A stretch of DNA of 64,000 nt from Egibacteraceae bacterium (GTDB lineage Bacteria; Actinomycetota; Nitriliruptoria; Euzebyales; Egibacteraceae): positions 175,623 through 239,622 of the forward strand of contig JAUJNX010000006.1 of NCBI GenBank assembly GCA_030447925.1. Direction: 5' to 3'. Below the pieces are notes generated by a model. The model searched no databases. It was not told where the DNA came from and was given only the letters and a program-made list of their open reading frames with translations. Made by a program: the position numbers and the translations under genes. Position 1 is the stretch's first letter, and the number at the start of each line of letters is the position of its first letter. Of this stretch, positions 26,497 through 35,267 are shown piece after piece.

Positions 26497-27350
26497 TCCC
26501 CGCAGCGTTCGACTACGTCCGGCCCGCGTCGGTGGCGGAGGCCGTCGCCGCCCTGGGCGAGCACGGCGACGAGGCCAAGCTCCTGGCCGGCGGGCACAGC
26601 CTGCTGCCGCTCATGAAGCTGCGCCTCGCCTCCCCCGGGGTGGTCGTCGACCTCGGCCGCATCCCCGACCTCCGGGGCGTCCGCGACGACGGCGACGTCC
26701 TGGCCATCGGGGCGATGACCACCCACCAGGCCGTGGTGGCCGACCCGCTGGTGCGCGAGCACGTCCCGCTGCTCGCCCACACCACCGCGATGGTCGGTGA
26801 CCCCCAGGTCCGCAACCGCGGCACCCTCGGCGGGGCGCTCGCCCACGGTGACGCCGCGGGGGACCTGCCCGCCGTGGCCCAGGTGCTCGAGGCCGAGATG
26901 GTCCTGGAGGGCCCGTCGGGGCGGCGCACCGTCGCCGCGGCGGACTTCTTCGTCGACTACCTGACCACCGCGGTGGGCGAGGACGAGGTCCTCGTCGAGG
27001 TGCGCGTGCCGAAGTACGGCGCGGGCTGGGGCTACCGCTACGAGAAGTTCAACCGCGTGGCGCAGGCGTGGGCCATCGTCGGCGTGGCCGCCATGGTCCG
27101 CCGGGAGAACGGCACGGTTGCCGAGGCCCGCGTCGGGCTGACGAACATGGGCACCGTGCCGTACCGGGCGCGCGCGACGGAGGGCGCCCTGGCCGGGGCG
27201 CCGGCTGACGCGACCACGCTGGCGACGGCCGCGGAGGCCGCCGACCAGGGGACCGACCCGCCCAGCGACCTCAACGCGCAGGCCGACTACCGCCGGCACC
27301 TCGCCCGCGTGCTCACCCGGCGCGCGCTGGAGGCGGCGTCGGGTGCGTAG
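26493..27350 (+). CDS. coxM: Molybdenum hydroxylase medium (FAD-binding) subunit
   Basis: 285 aa. FAD-binding PCMH fold: [20 protein letters not shown] at about residue 30 (the AGGHS FAD-pyrophosphate loop), then [23 protein letters not shown] (the second FAD motif TxGG). The C-terminal CO-dehydrogenase flavoprotein domain ends near [16 protein letters not shown]. Carries electrons from the Fe-S subunit to a quinone or other acceptor. Its end overlaps the MoxR gene by eight bases (GTGCGTAG), and no module is present at that junction. Confidence 0.94.
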   Translation: MIPAAFDYVRPASVAEAVAALGEHGDEAKLLAGGHSLLPLMKLRLASPGVVVDLGRIPDLRGVRDDGDVLAIGAMTTHQAVVADPLVREHVPLLAHTTAMVGDPQVRNRGTLGGALAHGDAAGDLPAVAQVLEAEMVLEGPSGRRTVAAADFFVDYLTTAVGEDEVLVEVRVPKYGAGWGYRYEKFNRVAQAWAIVGVAAMVRRENGTVAEARVGLTNMGTVPYRARATEGALAGAPADATTLATAAEAADQGTDPPSDLNAQADYRRHLARVLTRRALEAASGA

Positions 27351-28254
27351 CGGCATCCTGTCCTACCCCGCCGGGGTCCGCGACGCGCTGGCGCGGGAGC
27401 ACTACCTCGCCGACGACGGCCTCGCGACCGCGTGCTTCCTGGCGCTGCGGCTGCACCGGCCGGTCTTCCTGGAGGGCGACGCGGGGGTCGGCAAGACCGC
27501 GCTGGCGGCGGCGCTGGCCGGCGTGCTGGACGCCCCGCTGCTGCGCCTCCAGTGCTACGAGGGCATCGACGCGTCCCAGGCGCTCTACGACTGGGACTTC
27601 CCCCGCCAGCTACTGCACCTGCGCACCGCGGAGGCGGCCGCGGTGGCCGGCGGGGGCACCCTGGACGCCTCGGCGGTCGAGTCGGAGCTGTACAGCCGGC
27701 GCTTCCTGCTGGCGCGGCCGCTGCTGGCGGCGCTGGAGACCACCCCCAGCGTGCTGCTCATCGACGAGGTCGACCGCGCCGACGACGAGTTCGAGGCGTT
27801 CCTGCTGGAGCTGCTGTCGGAGTTCTCCGTCAGCATCCCGGAGCTCGGGACCCTGCGCGCCGAGGTTCCGCCGGTGGTGGTCCTGACCTCCAACCGCACC
27901 CGCGAGGTCTCCGACGCGCTGAAGCGCCGGTGCCTGTACCACTGGGTCGACCACCCGGCCTTCGAGCGCGAGGTCGCGATCGTGCGCCGGCGCGTGCCCG
28001 CCGCGTCGGCCCGGCTGGCGGGTCAGGTCGTGGCGGCGGTGCAGGTGCTGCGCGCCGAGGACCTGCTGAAGCCCCCGGGCGTCGCCGAGACGCTGGACTG
28101 GACCCGCGCCCTGATCGCCCTCGGCGTCGACGCGCTGGACGCCGAGGTCGCGACCGTGACCCTGGGCACGGTGCTGAAGTACCGCGAGGACCTGCAGCGC
28201 GCCTCGCGCCTGGACGTCGGCGCCCTGCTCGACCAGGCGATCGCCCAGGCATGA
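27343..28254 (+). CDS. coxD: MoxR-family AAA+ ATPase (CoxD-like maturation chaperone)
   Basis: 303 aa from GTG. Walker A GDAGVGKTAL at 45-54, a pore-loop-like region YEGIDASQALYDWD, Walker B VLLIDEVDRADDEFE, sensor 1 VVVLTSNRTREVSDALKRRC with the arginine finger region. MoxR/CoxD proteins remodel molybdenum-hydroxylase active sites; in Oligotropha CoxD acts in sulfuration and Cu insertion of CoxL. The pairing with a VWA protein immediately downstream is the usual MoxR-VWA couple. Ends in ATGA with module 4. Confidence 0.9.
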   Translation: MRSGILSYPAGVRDALAREHYLADDGLATACFLALRLHRPVFLEGDAGVGKTALAAALAGVLDAPLLRLQCYEGIDASQALYDWDFPRQLLHLRTAEAAAVAGGGTLDASAVESELYSRRFLLARPLLAALETTPSVLLIDEVDRADDEFEAFLLELLSEFSVSIPELGTLRAEVPPVVVLTSNRTREVSDALKRRCLYHWVDHPAFEREVAIVRRRVPAASARLAGQVVAAVQVLRAEDLLKPPGVAETLDWTRALIALGVDALDAEVATVTLGTVLKYREDLQRASRLDVGALLDQAIAQA

Positions 28255-28319
28255 GCGCCGCAGGGCGGAGCCCGGAGTCGCTGGACGCGAGCCGCCCGGC
28301 GCCTGAGGTGCACCCATGA
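28251..28319 (+). CDS. 22-residue coupling micro-ORF, copy 4 (coxD/coxE junction)
   Basis: Begins in the coxD stop overlap, ends overlapping copy 5. Peptide pattern M-S-A-A-GRSPES then SRPAPEVHP; Pro replaces the Ile of copies 1-3. It differs from copy 5 at three bases (one synonymous, CGG/CGA), so 4 and 5 are a recent tandem duplication. Hairpin and GAGGTG retained. Confidence 0.58.
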   Translation: MSAAGRSPESLDASRPAPEVHP

Positions 28320-28384
28320 GCGGCGCAGGGCGAAGCCCGGAGTCGCTGCACGCGAGCCGCCCGGCGCCTGAGGTGCACCCATGA
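28316..28384 (+). CDS. 22-residue coupling micro-ORF, copy 5 (coxD/coxE junction)
   Basis: Second half of the doublet; its TGA overlaps the coxE ATG and its GAGGTG is the coxE ribosome site. Same 65-nt length. Peptide pattern M-S-G-A-GRSPES ... SRPAPEVHP. Together with copies 2+3 this shows that the module duplicates in place while keeping the ATGA joints. Confidence 0.58.
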   Translation: MSGAGRSPESLHASRPAPEVHP

Positions 28385-29546
28385 GCGCCGATGCCGTGGA
28401 TACGGTGGTGGGGTTCGCGTGGACGTTGCGGGCCGCGGGGGTGGAGGCGACGCCGGACCGGGTGCACGCGGCGGTGACCGCGCTGTCGGCGCTGGACCCC
28501 CGTCGCCGCGACGACGTGTACTGGGCGGGGCGCCTGACCCTGTGCGCGACGGTGGAGGACCTGCGCCGCTACGACGCCGCCTTCGACGCCTACTGGTCCG
28601 GCGAGGCCCCCCACACCCGGGTGCGCCGGCGCCCGGTGCCCCAGCCGGTCCAGCGCGCGTCGGTGCCGGTCGCCGCCCCCGACGACGCGGCCGTCGAGGG
28701 CGACGACGACCGGACCGTCCTGGCCGGGCGGGCCAGCCGCAGCGAGGTGCTGCGCTTTCGCGACTTCGCCGTGCTCAGCGCCCGTGAGCGCGCCGAGGTC
28801 GACCGCCTGCTCGCGGCGCTGCGCCTCCCCGGTGAGCTGCGCCGGACCCGCCGCCACCGCCCCGCCCGCACCGGCGGGATCGACCGGGGGCGACGACCCG
28901 CGACCTGCTGCGCCGCGGCGGCGAGGGCGTGCGCCTGCACCGCCGCCGGCGGCGGTACCGCCCGCGCCGCGTCGTGCTGCTGCTCGACGTCAGCGGGTCG
29001 ATGAGCCCCTACGCGTCGGCCCTGCTGCGCTTCGCCCATGCGACCGCGCGGCGGGGTGACCCGTCGGCCCGGGTCCGCACCGAGGTGTTCACCTTCGGGA
29101 CCCGCCTGACCCGGGTGACGCGCGAGCTGTCCCACCGCGACCCCGACGCGGCGATGGCGGCGGTCTCCTGCGCGATCCCCGACTACAGCGGCGGCACCCG
29201 CATCGGCGAGCTGCTCAAGGCCTTCCTCGACGCCCACGGGCAGCGGGGGATGGCGCGCGGCGCGGTGGCCGTGGTGCTGTCCGACGGCTGGGAGCGCGGC
29301 GACCCGGAGCTGCTGGGCGCGCAGATGGCGCGGCTGGCGCGGCTGGCCCACCGGGTGGTCTGGGCCAACCCGCGCAAGGCGCGGCCCGGGTACGCGCCGG
29401 TGGCGGGCGGCATGGCGGCGGCGCTGCCGCACGTGGACGACTTCGTCGAGGGCCACAGCCTGGCGGCCCTGGAACGGCTCGCCGCGGTGGTGGCGGGCCA
29501 CGTGGACCCGGGCGTCCGGGCTGCTCAGGAGGTGCGCCGTGCGTGA
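28381..29546 (+). pseudogene. coxE: VWA-domain protein CoxE, frame broken at a G-run
   Basis: The first frame (28381 onward) gives the CoxE N-terminal region (VVGFAWTLRAAGVEATPDRV, the LSARERAEVDRLLAALRL helix) and is good to about 28885. The second frame (good from about 28891 to the stop at 29546) gives TTRDLLRRGGEGVRLHRRRR, the VWA MIDAS DVSGSM and the GGTRIGELL loop. Adding one G to the five-G run at 28886-28890 joins them into one ~388-residue protein. VWA proteins partner MoxR ATPases in cofactor insertion. A sequencing error in a homopolymer is as likely as a real mutation. Confidence 0.8.
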
Positions 29547-30786
29547 CATCCTTCCCGACCTGCGCCGCTGGTCGGCGGCGGGGACGCCGGTGGCGCTCGC
29601 GACCGTCGTGGGCGTGTCCCAGAGCGCGCCGCGCCAGCCGGGCGCGTCGATGGCCGTGATCGGCGACGGCACGGTCCTGGGATCGGTCTCCGGCGGGTGC
29701 GTCGAGGGCGCGGTCTACGAGACCGCCCAGCAGGTGCTGGCCTCCGGCGTCCCCCAGCTCGTCCGCTACGGCTTCAGCGACGAGGACGCCTTCGCCGTGG
29801 GCCTGACCTGCGGCGGGAAGATCGACGTGTTCGTGGAGCGGCTGGAGCCGGGCGCCGACGCCGACGCCGTCCGGGTGGCCGACGCCGTCGCGGCCGACCA
29901 GCCGATCGCGGTCGCGACGGTCGTGGCGGTGGGCGGGCCCGCCGCCGCGGGCTCGGGGCTCGCGGCCGCCGACGGGGCGGACGGCCTCCCCGGGGCGGCG
30001 GGTGGGGCGGGGGCGGGCGGGGGCGGGCCGGACGCGGCGGCGATGGCCGACGGGGACGCCGGGGTGCGGGTCGGCGCGCGCATGGTGCTGACCCCCGGCG
30101 GCGTGCGCGGGTCGCTGGGCAACGACGGCCTGGACGCCGCGGTCACCGACGACGCGCGCGGGCTGCTCGAGCAGGGCACGACCGCCCAGCGGCGCTACGG
30201 CGCCCGCGGCGAGCGCCGCCACGAGGACGTGACCGTCTTCGTCGAGTCCCTCGCCCCGCACCCGCGCATGATCGTGTTCGGCGCGATCGACTTCGCCGCG
30301 GCGGTCGCGCGGATCGGCGCGTTCCTGGGCTACCACGTCACGGTGTGCGACGCGCGGGCGGTCTTCGCGACCCGGGTCCGGTTCCCCCAGGCCCACGAGG
30401 TCGTGGTCGAGTGGCCGCACCGCTACCTGGCGCGCACGCGGGTCGACGAGCGCACCGTGCTGTGCGTCCTCACCCACGACCCGAAGTTCGACGTCCCGCT
30501 GCTGGAGGTCGCGCTGCGCACCCCGGCCGCCTACATCGGCGCGATGGGCAGCCGGCGGACCCACGACGGACGCCTCGCCCGCCTGCGCGAGCGCGGCCTG
30601 ACCGACGCGGAGCTCGCGCGCCTGCGCTCGCCGATCGGGCTGGACCTCGGCGCCCGCACGCCGGAGGAGACCGCGGTGTCGATCGCGGCGGAGATCGTCG
30701 CGCTGCGCTGGCAGGGCAGCGGCCGGCCCCTGACCGCGACCGGCGGGGCGATCCACCGGCCGTCCTCGACGCTGGTCGGGTCGTGA
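29539..30786 (+). CDS. XdhC/CoxF-family molybdenum-cofactor maturation protein
   Basis: 415 aa from GTG at 29539 (overlaps the coxE end by eight bases). N-terminal XdhC_CoxI domain: VGVSQSAPRQPGASMAV, then VSGGCVEGAVYETAQ. C-terminal Rossmann XdhC_C domain: MIVFGAIDFAAAVARIGAF, LTHDPKFDVPLLE and YIGAMGSRRTHDGRL. In between (about residues 130-175) is an inserted Gly/Ala-rich low-complexity stretch. XdhC binds and sulfurates the Mo cofactor before insertion into the large subunit. Stop overlaps the next gene (GTGA). Confidence 0.9.
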   Translation: MRDILPDLRRWSAAGTPVALATVVGVSQSAPRQPGASMAVIGDGTVLGSVSGGCVEGAVYETAQQVLASGVPQLVRYGFSDEDAFAVGLTCGGKIDVFVERLEPGADADAVRVADAVAADQPIAVATVVAVGGPAAAGSGLAAADGADGLPGAAGGAGAGGGGPDAAAMADGDAGVRVGARMVLTPGGVRGSLGNDGLDAAVTDDARGLLEQGTTAQRRYGARGERRHEDVTVFVESLAPHPRMIVFGAIDFAAAVARIGAFLGYHVTVCDARAVFATRVRFPQAHEVVVEWPHRYLARTRVDERTVLCVLTHDPKFDVPLLEVALRTPAAYIGAMGSRRTHDGRLARLRERGLTDAELARLRSPIGLDLGARTPEETAVSIAAEIVALRWQGSGRPLTATGGAIHRPSSTLVGS

Positions 30787-31499
30787 TCGGGGGCGGGCCG
30801 GACGCGGGGCCGCCGGCCGCCCGGGCGGCATCCGGCGGCCCCGGGGGTGCGCCGGTCGCCGGGGTGCTGCTGGCCGCGGGCGCCGGGACGCGGCTGGGGC
30901 TGCCCAAGGCGCTCGTGCGCTGGCACGACGGCCGGTTGCTGGTCGAGCGCGGGATCGCGCTGCTCCGCGACGGCGGCTGCGACCGCGTGCTCGTCGTGCT
31001 CGGCGCGCGCGCCGAGGAGGTCCTCGCCACCGCCGACCTGGCCGGCGCCGTGCCGATCGTCAACGGCGGCTGGGACGAGGGCATGGGGTCCTCGCTGCGG
31101 ACCGCGCTGGCGGCCCTGGCCACGACCTCGGCGGGCGCCGCGGTCGTCGCCCTGGCCGACCAGCCGCTGGTCGGCGCGGAGGCGGTCCGCCGGCTGGTGG
31201 CGCGCTGGCGCGCGTCCGCCCCGCCGGCCGTGGTCGCCACCTACGGCGGCGCGCCGCGCAACCCGGTGCTGCTGGACCGGCGGGCCTGGGAGCGCGTGGC
31301 CGCCACCGCCCGCGGTGACGTGGGCGCCCGCCCCTACCTGCGCGAGGCCGGGGGCCAGGTCGTGGCGGTGCCGTGCGACGACACGGGCTCGGCGGCGGAC
31401 GTGGACACCGCCGAGGACCTGCTGGCGCTCGGGGTCCACCTCGGCAGCGCCACGGCCCGTGCCCGCCGGGCGGCCCCGCCGCGCCCCTCGCGGATCTAG
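30783..31499 (+). CDS. MobA/MocA-like molybdenum cofactor nucleotidyltransferase
   Basis: 238 aa from GTG at 30783. Nucleotide-binding LLAAGAGTRLGLPKALVRW near residue 30, DEGMGSSLRTALAAL, AVVALADQPLVGAEAV with the Asp that holds the metal, and the PRNPVLL loop. Such proteins add CMP or GMP to molybdopterin, giving the dinucleotide form; enzymes of the xanthine-dehydrogenase/CO-dehydrogenase family normally use the cytosine form, so MocA-type activity is likely. Lies between xdhC and coxG in the same operon. Confidence 0.9.
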   Translation: MIGGGPDAGPPAARAASGGPGGAPVAGVLLAAGAGTRLGLPKALVRWHDGRLLVERGIALLRDGGCDRVLVVLGARAEEVLATADLAGAVPIVNGGWDEGMGSSLRTALAALATTSAGAAVVALADQPLVGAEAVRRLVARWRASAPPAVVATYGGAPRNPVLLDRRAWERVAATARGDVGARPYLREAGGQVVAVPCDDTGSAADVDTAEDLLALGVHLGSATARARRAAPPRPSRI

Positions 31500-31538
31500 T
31501 CTCCGGAAGCCCACGAGCCGACCAGGAGGAGCCCGCCC

Positions 31539-32432
31539 GTGCAGCTCACGCATTCGTTCCGCGTCCCCGTGCCGGTCGAGGAGGCCTGGGTGGTGCTGCG
31601 CGACATCGAGCGCATCGCGCCGTGCATGCCCGGCGCGACCATCGACGCGGTCGACGGCGACCACTTCACCGGCGGCGTGAAGGTCAAGGTCGGACCCATC
31701 ACGGTGACCTACCGCGGTGAGGCGGACTTCGTGAACGTGGACGAGGAGCACCACCGCGCCGCCATCGAGGCCAAGGGCAAGGAGACGCGGGGCACGGGCA
31801 CGGCGCGTGCGACCGTGCACGCGGAGCTGCGCCAGGTGGGGTCCGAGACCGAGGTGACCCTGGTGACCGACCTCAACGTCACCGGCAAGCCGGCCCAGTT
31901 CGGCCGCGGGGTGATGGCCGACGTGGGCGGCAAGCTCATCGACCAGTTCGCGACCTGCCTGTCCTCGGAGCTGGCGTCCCCGTCCCCGTCGCCGTCGCCC
32001 ACGGTGACGGCCGCGGCCAGCACCCCGTCGTCCGCGGTCGGCGCCGACCCCGCGGCCGAGGCCGGCGTCGGTGGCGGGACGGGGCCCGCCCCCGCCACGC
32101 CGGCGCTGGGACCCGAGGGCACCGTCGGCGTGGACGACACCGTCCGCACCGGCCCCGCGGGGACGCCGTCATCGACCTCGCAGCCGCGCACCCCACGGCC
32201 GTCCGACGACGCCATCGACCTGCTCGGCGTGGCGGGGAGCCCGCTCCTGCAGCGCCTCGGCCCCCTCGCCGGGGCCGTCGCCGCGGTGCTGCTCCTGCTG
32301 TCGCTGCTCCGCCGCGCCCGCCGTCGCCGCGCCGCTGCGGTGGCCATCGCCACCGCACCCCGCCTGATCCCCTACGGCGTCCCGACCGTCGCCGTCGTCA
32401 CCCTCCAGCCCGTCGAGGACGAGGACGCCTAG
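31539..32432 (+). CDS. coxG: CoxG-like SRPBCC protein with C-terminal membrane anchor
   Basis: 297 aa from GTG (AGGAGGA nine bases ahead). Residues 1-148 are the CO-dehydrogenase subunit G (SRPBCC) fold: VPVEEAWVVLRDIERIAPCM, GVKVKVGPITVTYRGEADF, VTGKPAQFGRGVMADVGGKL. Residues 150-230 are a Pro/Ser/Thr/Ala linker, then a transmembrane helix (LAGAVAAVLLLLSLL) with a RRARRRR stop-transfer, then a short hydrophobic tail. In Oligotropha CoxG anchors the enzyme to the membrane, and recent work links the family to quinone delivery. The anchor here fits that role. Confidence 0.9.
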   Translation: MQLTHSFRVPVPVEEAWVVLRDIERIAPCMPGATIDAVDGDHFTGGVKVKVGPITVTYRGEADFVNVDEEHHRAAIEAKGKETRGTGTARATVHAELRQVGSETEVTLVTDLNVTGKPAQFGRGVMADVGGKLIDQFATCLSSELASPSPSPSPTVTAAASTPSSAVGADPAAEAGVGGGTGPAPATPALGPEGTVGVDDTVRTGPAGTPSSTSQPRTPRPSDDAIDLLGVAGSPLLQRLGPLAGAVAAVLLLLSLLRRARRRRAAAVAIATAPRLIPYGVPTVAVVTLQPVEDEDA

Positions 32433-32486
32433 CGTCGGCGTCGACGCCCGCCACGGTCCCCGGAACCGTCCGGGACTCATGCGTTC

Positions 32487-32509
32487 CTGTCACACCCTCT
32501 TGCTACGTT
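32487..32509 (+). promoter_or_regulatory. Damage-type promoter of the DUF222 gene
   Basis: CTGTCACAC (32487-32495), 8 bases, TACGTT (32504-32509), identical spacing to the uvrA and uvrB promoters. The -10 ends eight bases before the ATG at 32517, so the transcript would be leaderless. Confidence 0.5.
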
Positions 32510-32516
32510 CCATGGC

Positions 32517-33014
32517 ATGACGACCACCTGTTCGGACGCCGAGGAGCTGGCCCTCCTGCTCGACGACGTGCGCCGCGCCGAGCACCACCTGGCCCGCGCC
32601 GTCGTCCGGGCAGGCCGCCTCGCCTCCTCCGGGGTGTCGGAGCGGGTGGAGGGCCTGCCGCTGGACCTGCTCCTGGGCGTGGCCTGCCGCCTGACGGGTG
32701 CGGACCGGCGGATGCTGATCGCCGCCGGTGAAACGCTGGCCGACCTGCCCGCGGTGTCCACCCTGTTCACCGGGCACGGCCTGTCCTGGGGTCAGGTCCG
32801 CGCGATCACCACCGCCGCCAAGCGCTTGTCCGCTGACGCCCGCGCCGTGCTGGACGCCCGGGTCGCGGCCCGCCTGACCGCGCACCCGGCACGCCGCCGC
32901 GGACCACCCGCGACGGCGTGTTCACGGGTGGGCGGCGACCGACACACCGTTGCCGGCGTCAGCCGCCGGCACCTCCTCGCAGGAGGGGGGTCAGGGCGGT
33001 CAGCACGTCGGTGA
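32517..33014 (+). pseudogene. Truncated DUF222/HNH (13E12-repeat-type) protein
   Basis: 165-residue frame whose first ~120 residues match the DUF222 helical region (LLLGVACRLTGADRRMLIAA, LSWGQVRAITTAAKRLSADA). Full-length family members run 350-500 residues and end in an HNH nuclease domain with paired Cys/His; here homology stops near base 32890, the rest is Arg/Pro-rich and runs antisense into the neighbouring glycosyltransferase. The promoter is intact. Family members in mycobacteria are induced by DNA damage without RecA. Probably a decayed copy, or a fragment left by recombination. Confidence 0.7.
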
Positions 33015-34017
33015 CGGCCAGGGTGTCCAGGCAGGTGGTGTGGCCCGGGAGGGTGCAGGCGCCGCTGTACCAGCAGGCTTGCTCGGTCATGTCGGCGGGG
33101 CGGCGCACGGGGCAGGGGAGGGCCGCCTGGAGGCTGACGTGGCGGTCGCGCAGGCCGAAGCGGCCCGCCCAGCTGGGCCCGTACAGGGCGACCGTCGGCG
33201 TCCCCACCGCCGTGGCCAGGCGGGCGGGACCGGTGTCCCCGGCCACGCACGCGGCGCTGGCTGCGGCCACGGCGGCCAGGCCGCGCAGGTGCAGGGGCGG
33301 CAGGGCGGTGACCTCGGGGTGGCCGGCGGCGACCGCCGCCGCCAGGTCGGCCCGCCGCCCGCTGGCCACCAGCACCCGCCGCCCCCTCGCGGCCAGCTCC
33401 GCCGCGAGGTCGCGGAAGCGGTCGGCGCCCCACTCCTTGATGGCCATGCCCGCCTCGGGAACGAGCAGCACCGGCGCGGGACCCGTCCCGGCCCGCTCGC
33501 GTCCTCCCGCGAGCTCCTCGTCGGTCAGGTGCACCGCCGGCGCGAGGCCCCGCAGGGACTGGTCGATCACCCCCTCCGCGGCGAGCAGCGCGAGGAAGCG
33601 CAGGTCGATGCGCTCGTCGGGCGGTGGCCCGCGCCAGAGGTCGTCCACCACGCGGCCCGCCCCGCTGGCGGCGAGGACCGCGGGGATGCCCCCGTAGCGG
33701 GTGTCGGTGACCGCGAGGTCGAACCCGCGGGCGGCGAGCGCCCCCACCGCCGCGGCCTGCTGCTCCGGCGGCCCCGGTGCCGCGACGACGACCTCGTCGA
33801 CTAACGGGTCGGCGGCGAGCAACTCGTCGCCCGGCGCGAAGGTCAGGACCGTGACCCGCGCGCCGGGGTGGGACCGGGCGAGCGCGTGCACCGCGGGGAG
33901 GGCGAGCAGCAGGTCCCCGAACCCGCCGAGCAGCTCGACGAACAGCACCGACCCCACGGGCGCGGGCGGGGGGCCCCCACCCGCTCCCCGGGGTGCGGCG
34001 GCGAGGCGGGCGGTCAC
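32959..34017 (-). CDS. Glycosyltransferase family 9 (heptosyltransferase-like)
   Basis: 352 aa from GTG at 34017 (GTGA overlap with the GT4 gene). GT-B fold; N-terminus VGSVLFVELLGGFGDLLLAL is the typical GT9 start (GD for acceptor binding). C-terminus VAGDTGPARLATAVGTPTVALYGPSW is the ADP-heptose-binding motif (D-TG-H/A-...GTP). The end carries a Cys-rich segment (ACWYSGACTLPGHTTC) seen in many GT9 proteins. Last gene of the six-gene minus-strand glycan operon. Confidence 0.88.
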   Translation of the reverse strand: MTARLAAAPRGAGGGPPPAPVGSVLFVELLGGFGDLLLALPAVHALARSHPGARVTVLTFAPGDELLAADPLVDEVVVAAPGPPEQQAAAVGALAARGFDLAVTDTRYGGIPAVLAASGAGRVVDDLWRGPPPDERIDLRFLALLAAEGVIDQSLRGLAPAVHLTDEELAGGRERAGTGPAPVLLVPEAGMAIKEWGADRFRDLAAELAARGRRVLVASGRRADLAAAVAAGHPEVTALPPLHLRGLAAVAAASAACVAGDTGPARLATAVGTPTVALYGPSWAGRFGLRDRHVSLQAALPCPVRRPADMTEQACWYSGACTLPGHTTCLDTLAVTDVLTALTPLLRGGAGG

Positions 34018-35249
34018 CGGGCGACGCCGGCGTAGACGTCGAGGTGGGCGTCGGCGATCGCGCCCCAGTCGTGGGTCGCGGCCAGGCGGGCCGCCCCGGA
34101 CCGCAGCCGGGTGGCGAGGTCGGCGTCGCCCAGGACGCGGGTCAGCGCGGCCGCCAGCGCCGAGGTCGACCGCGGAGGGACCAGCAGCGCGGCGTCGCCG
34201 TCGCGCAGGGCCGGGTCGGGCGGGTCGGCGGCGGTGGCCACCAGGGGCAGCCCGTGGGCGGCGCAGGCCAGCAGCGCGCCGCTGCGCGTGGTGGTGCCGG
34301 CGGTGAAGGGCAGCACGGCGACGTCGGCCGCGGTCAGCAGGCGCGACACCTCGTCCTCCGGCCGCCAGCCGGTCAGCGTCACCGCCGCGGCCAGCCCCAG
34401 CCCGGCGATCAGCCCCTCGATCTCCGCGCGCCACGCGTCAGCCTCGCGGCCGGGCAGGGCGCGGCTCTCGAACCCCCCGGCCACGAGGAGGTGCGCGCCG
34501 GGGTGCGCGGCGCGGACGCGGGCCAGGGCGGGGAGCAGGTAGCGGATCCCCTTGACCGGGTGGACGAACCCGAAGAACGCGATCACCGGGGCGGCCGCGG
34601 TCAGCCCCAGGTCGGCCCGGACCCCCGCGCGCGCCTGGGCCCCGTCCAGCGGCGCGACCCGCAGGTTCGGCCCGATGGGGATGCGCCGGACCGCGGCGCG
34701 GGGGAGCCGGTCGCGGAGCGCCGCACCGTGGACCGGGTTGGTCGTGACCAGCGCGGCGGAGCGGGCGGCGAGCAGCCCGATCTCGCGGTCCCAGGCGCCG
34801 GCGCGCTCCAGCGGCGGCCAGACGGTGCGGGCGAGCGCGGGGCGCAGCCTTCCCGGCGCCCAGGCCCACCAGCCGTACTCGTGGACGGTGGTGACCAGCG
34901 GGGTGCGACCCAGCAGCGCGGGCAGCAGGCCGACCTCGCCGCGGTAGGCGTAGGCCGACGGCGCGAACTGGACGTGGACCACGTCGGGCCGCAGCCCGGT
35001 GACGACCGCTGCGACCCGCGCCACGCCGGGGGCGTCCCAGCGGCGCGCCCCCGCGATCACGGGCAGGCGCACGGGACGGGCCCTGCCCGGCACGGGGACG
35101 TCGACCTCCGGGGCCCGGCCGCCGGCCGCGGCGGTGACCACGAGCACCTCGGCGTCGCGGGCGAGCAGCTCCGCGCCCAGCCGCGCGCTGTAGTCCGCCA
35201 CGCCGTCCAGGGCCGGACGGGCGTCGCCGCAGACGAGGGCGACCCTCAT
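34014..35249 (-). CDS. Glycosyltransferase family 4
   Basis: 411 aa, ATG. N-terminal MRVALVCGDARPALDGVADY (GVxxY acceptor-side motif), DVVHVQFAPSAYAYRGEVGL. C-terminal GT4 part: VIAFFGFVHPVKGIRYLLPAL, then GWRPEDEVSRLLTAADVAVLP and the E-x7-E-like AGTTTRSGALLACAAHGLPL region, in which the first Glu is not evident. Retaining transferase for a glycan in the cytosol. 18-base gap from the upstream GT4 gene. Confidence 0.86.
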   Translation of the reverse strand: MRVALVCGDARPALDGVADYSARLGAELLARDAEVLVVTAAAGGRAPEVDVPVPGRARPVRLPVIAGARRWDAPGVARVAAVVTGLRPDVVHVQFAPSAYAYRGEVGLLPALLGRTPLVTTVHEYGWWAWAPGRLRPALARTVWPPLERAGAWDREIGLLAARSAALVTTNPVHGAALRDRLPRAAVRRIPIGPNLRVAPLDGAQARAGVRADLGLTAAAPVIAFFGFVHPVKGIRYLLPALARVRAAHPGAHLLVAGGFESRALPGREADAWRAEIEGLIAGLGLAAAVTLTGWRPEDEVSRLLTAADVAVLPFTAGTTTRSGALLACAAHGLPLVATAADPPDPALRDGDAALLVPPRSTSALAAALTRVLGDADLATRLRSGAARLAATHDWGAIADAHLDVYAGVAR

Positions 35250-35267
35250 GGGGTCACGGGCGCGGGG

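Noticed and set aside
23809..28384. CRISPR array as an explanation for the repeated 65-nt modules
   Set aside because: Copies are scattered singly or in doublets with whole genes between, there are no spacers of uniform length and no cas genes.
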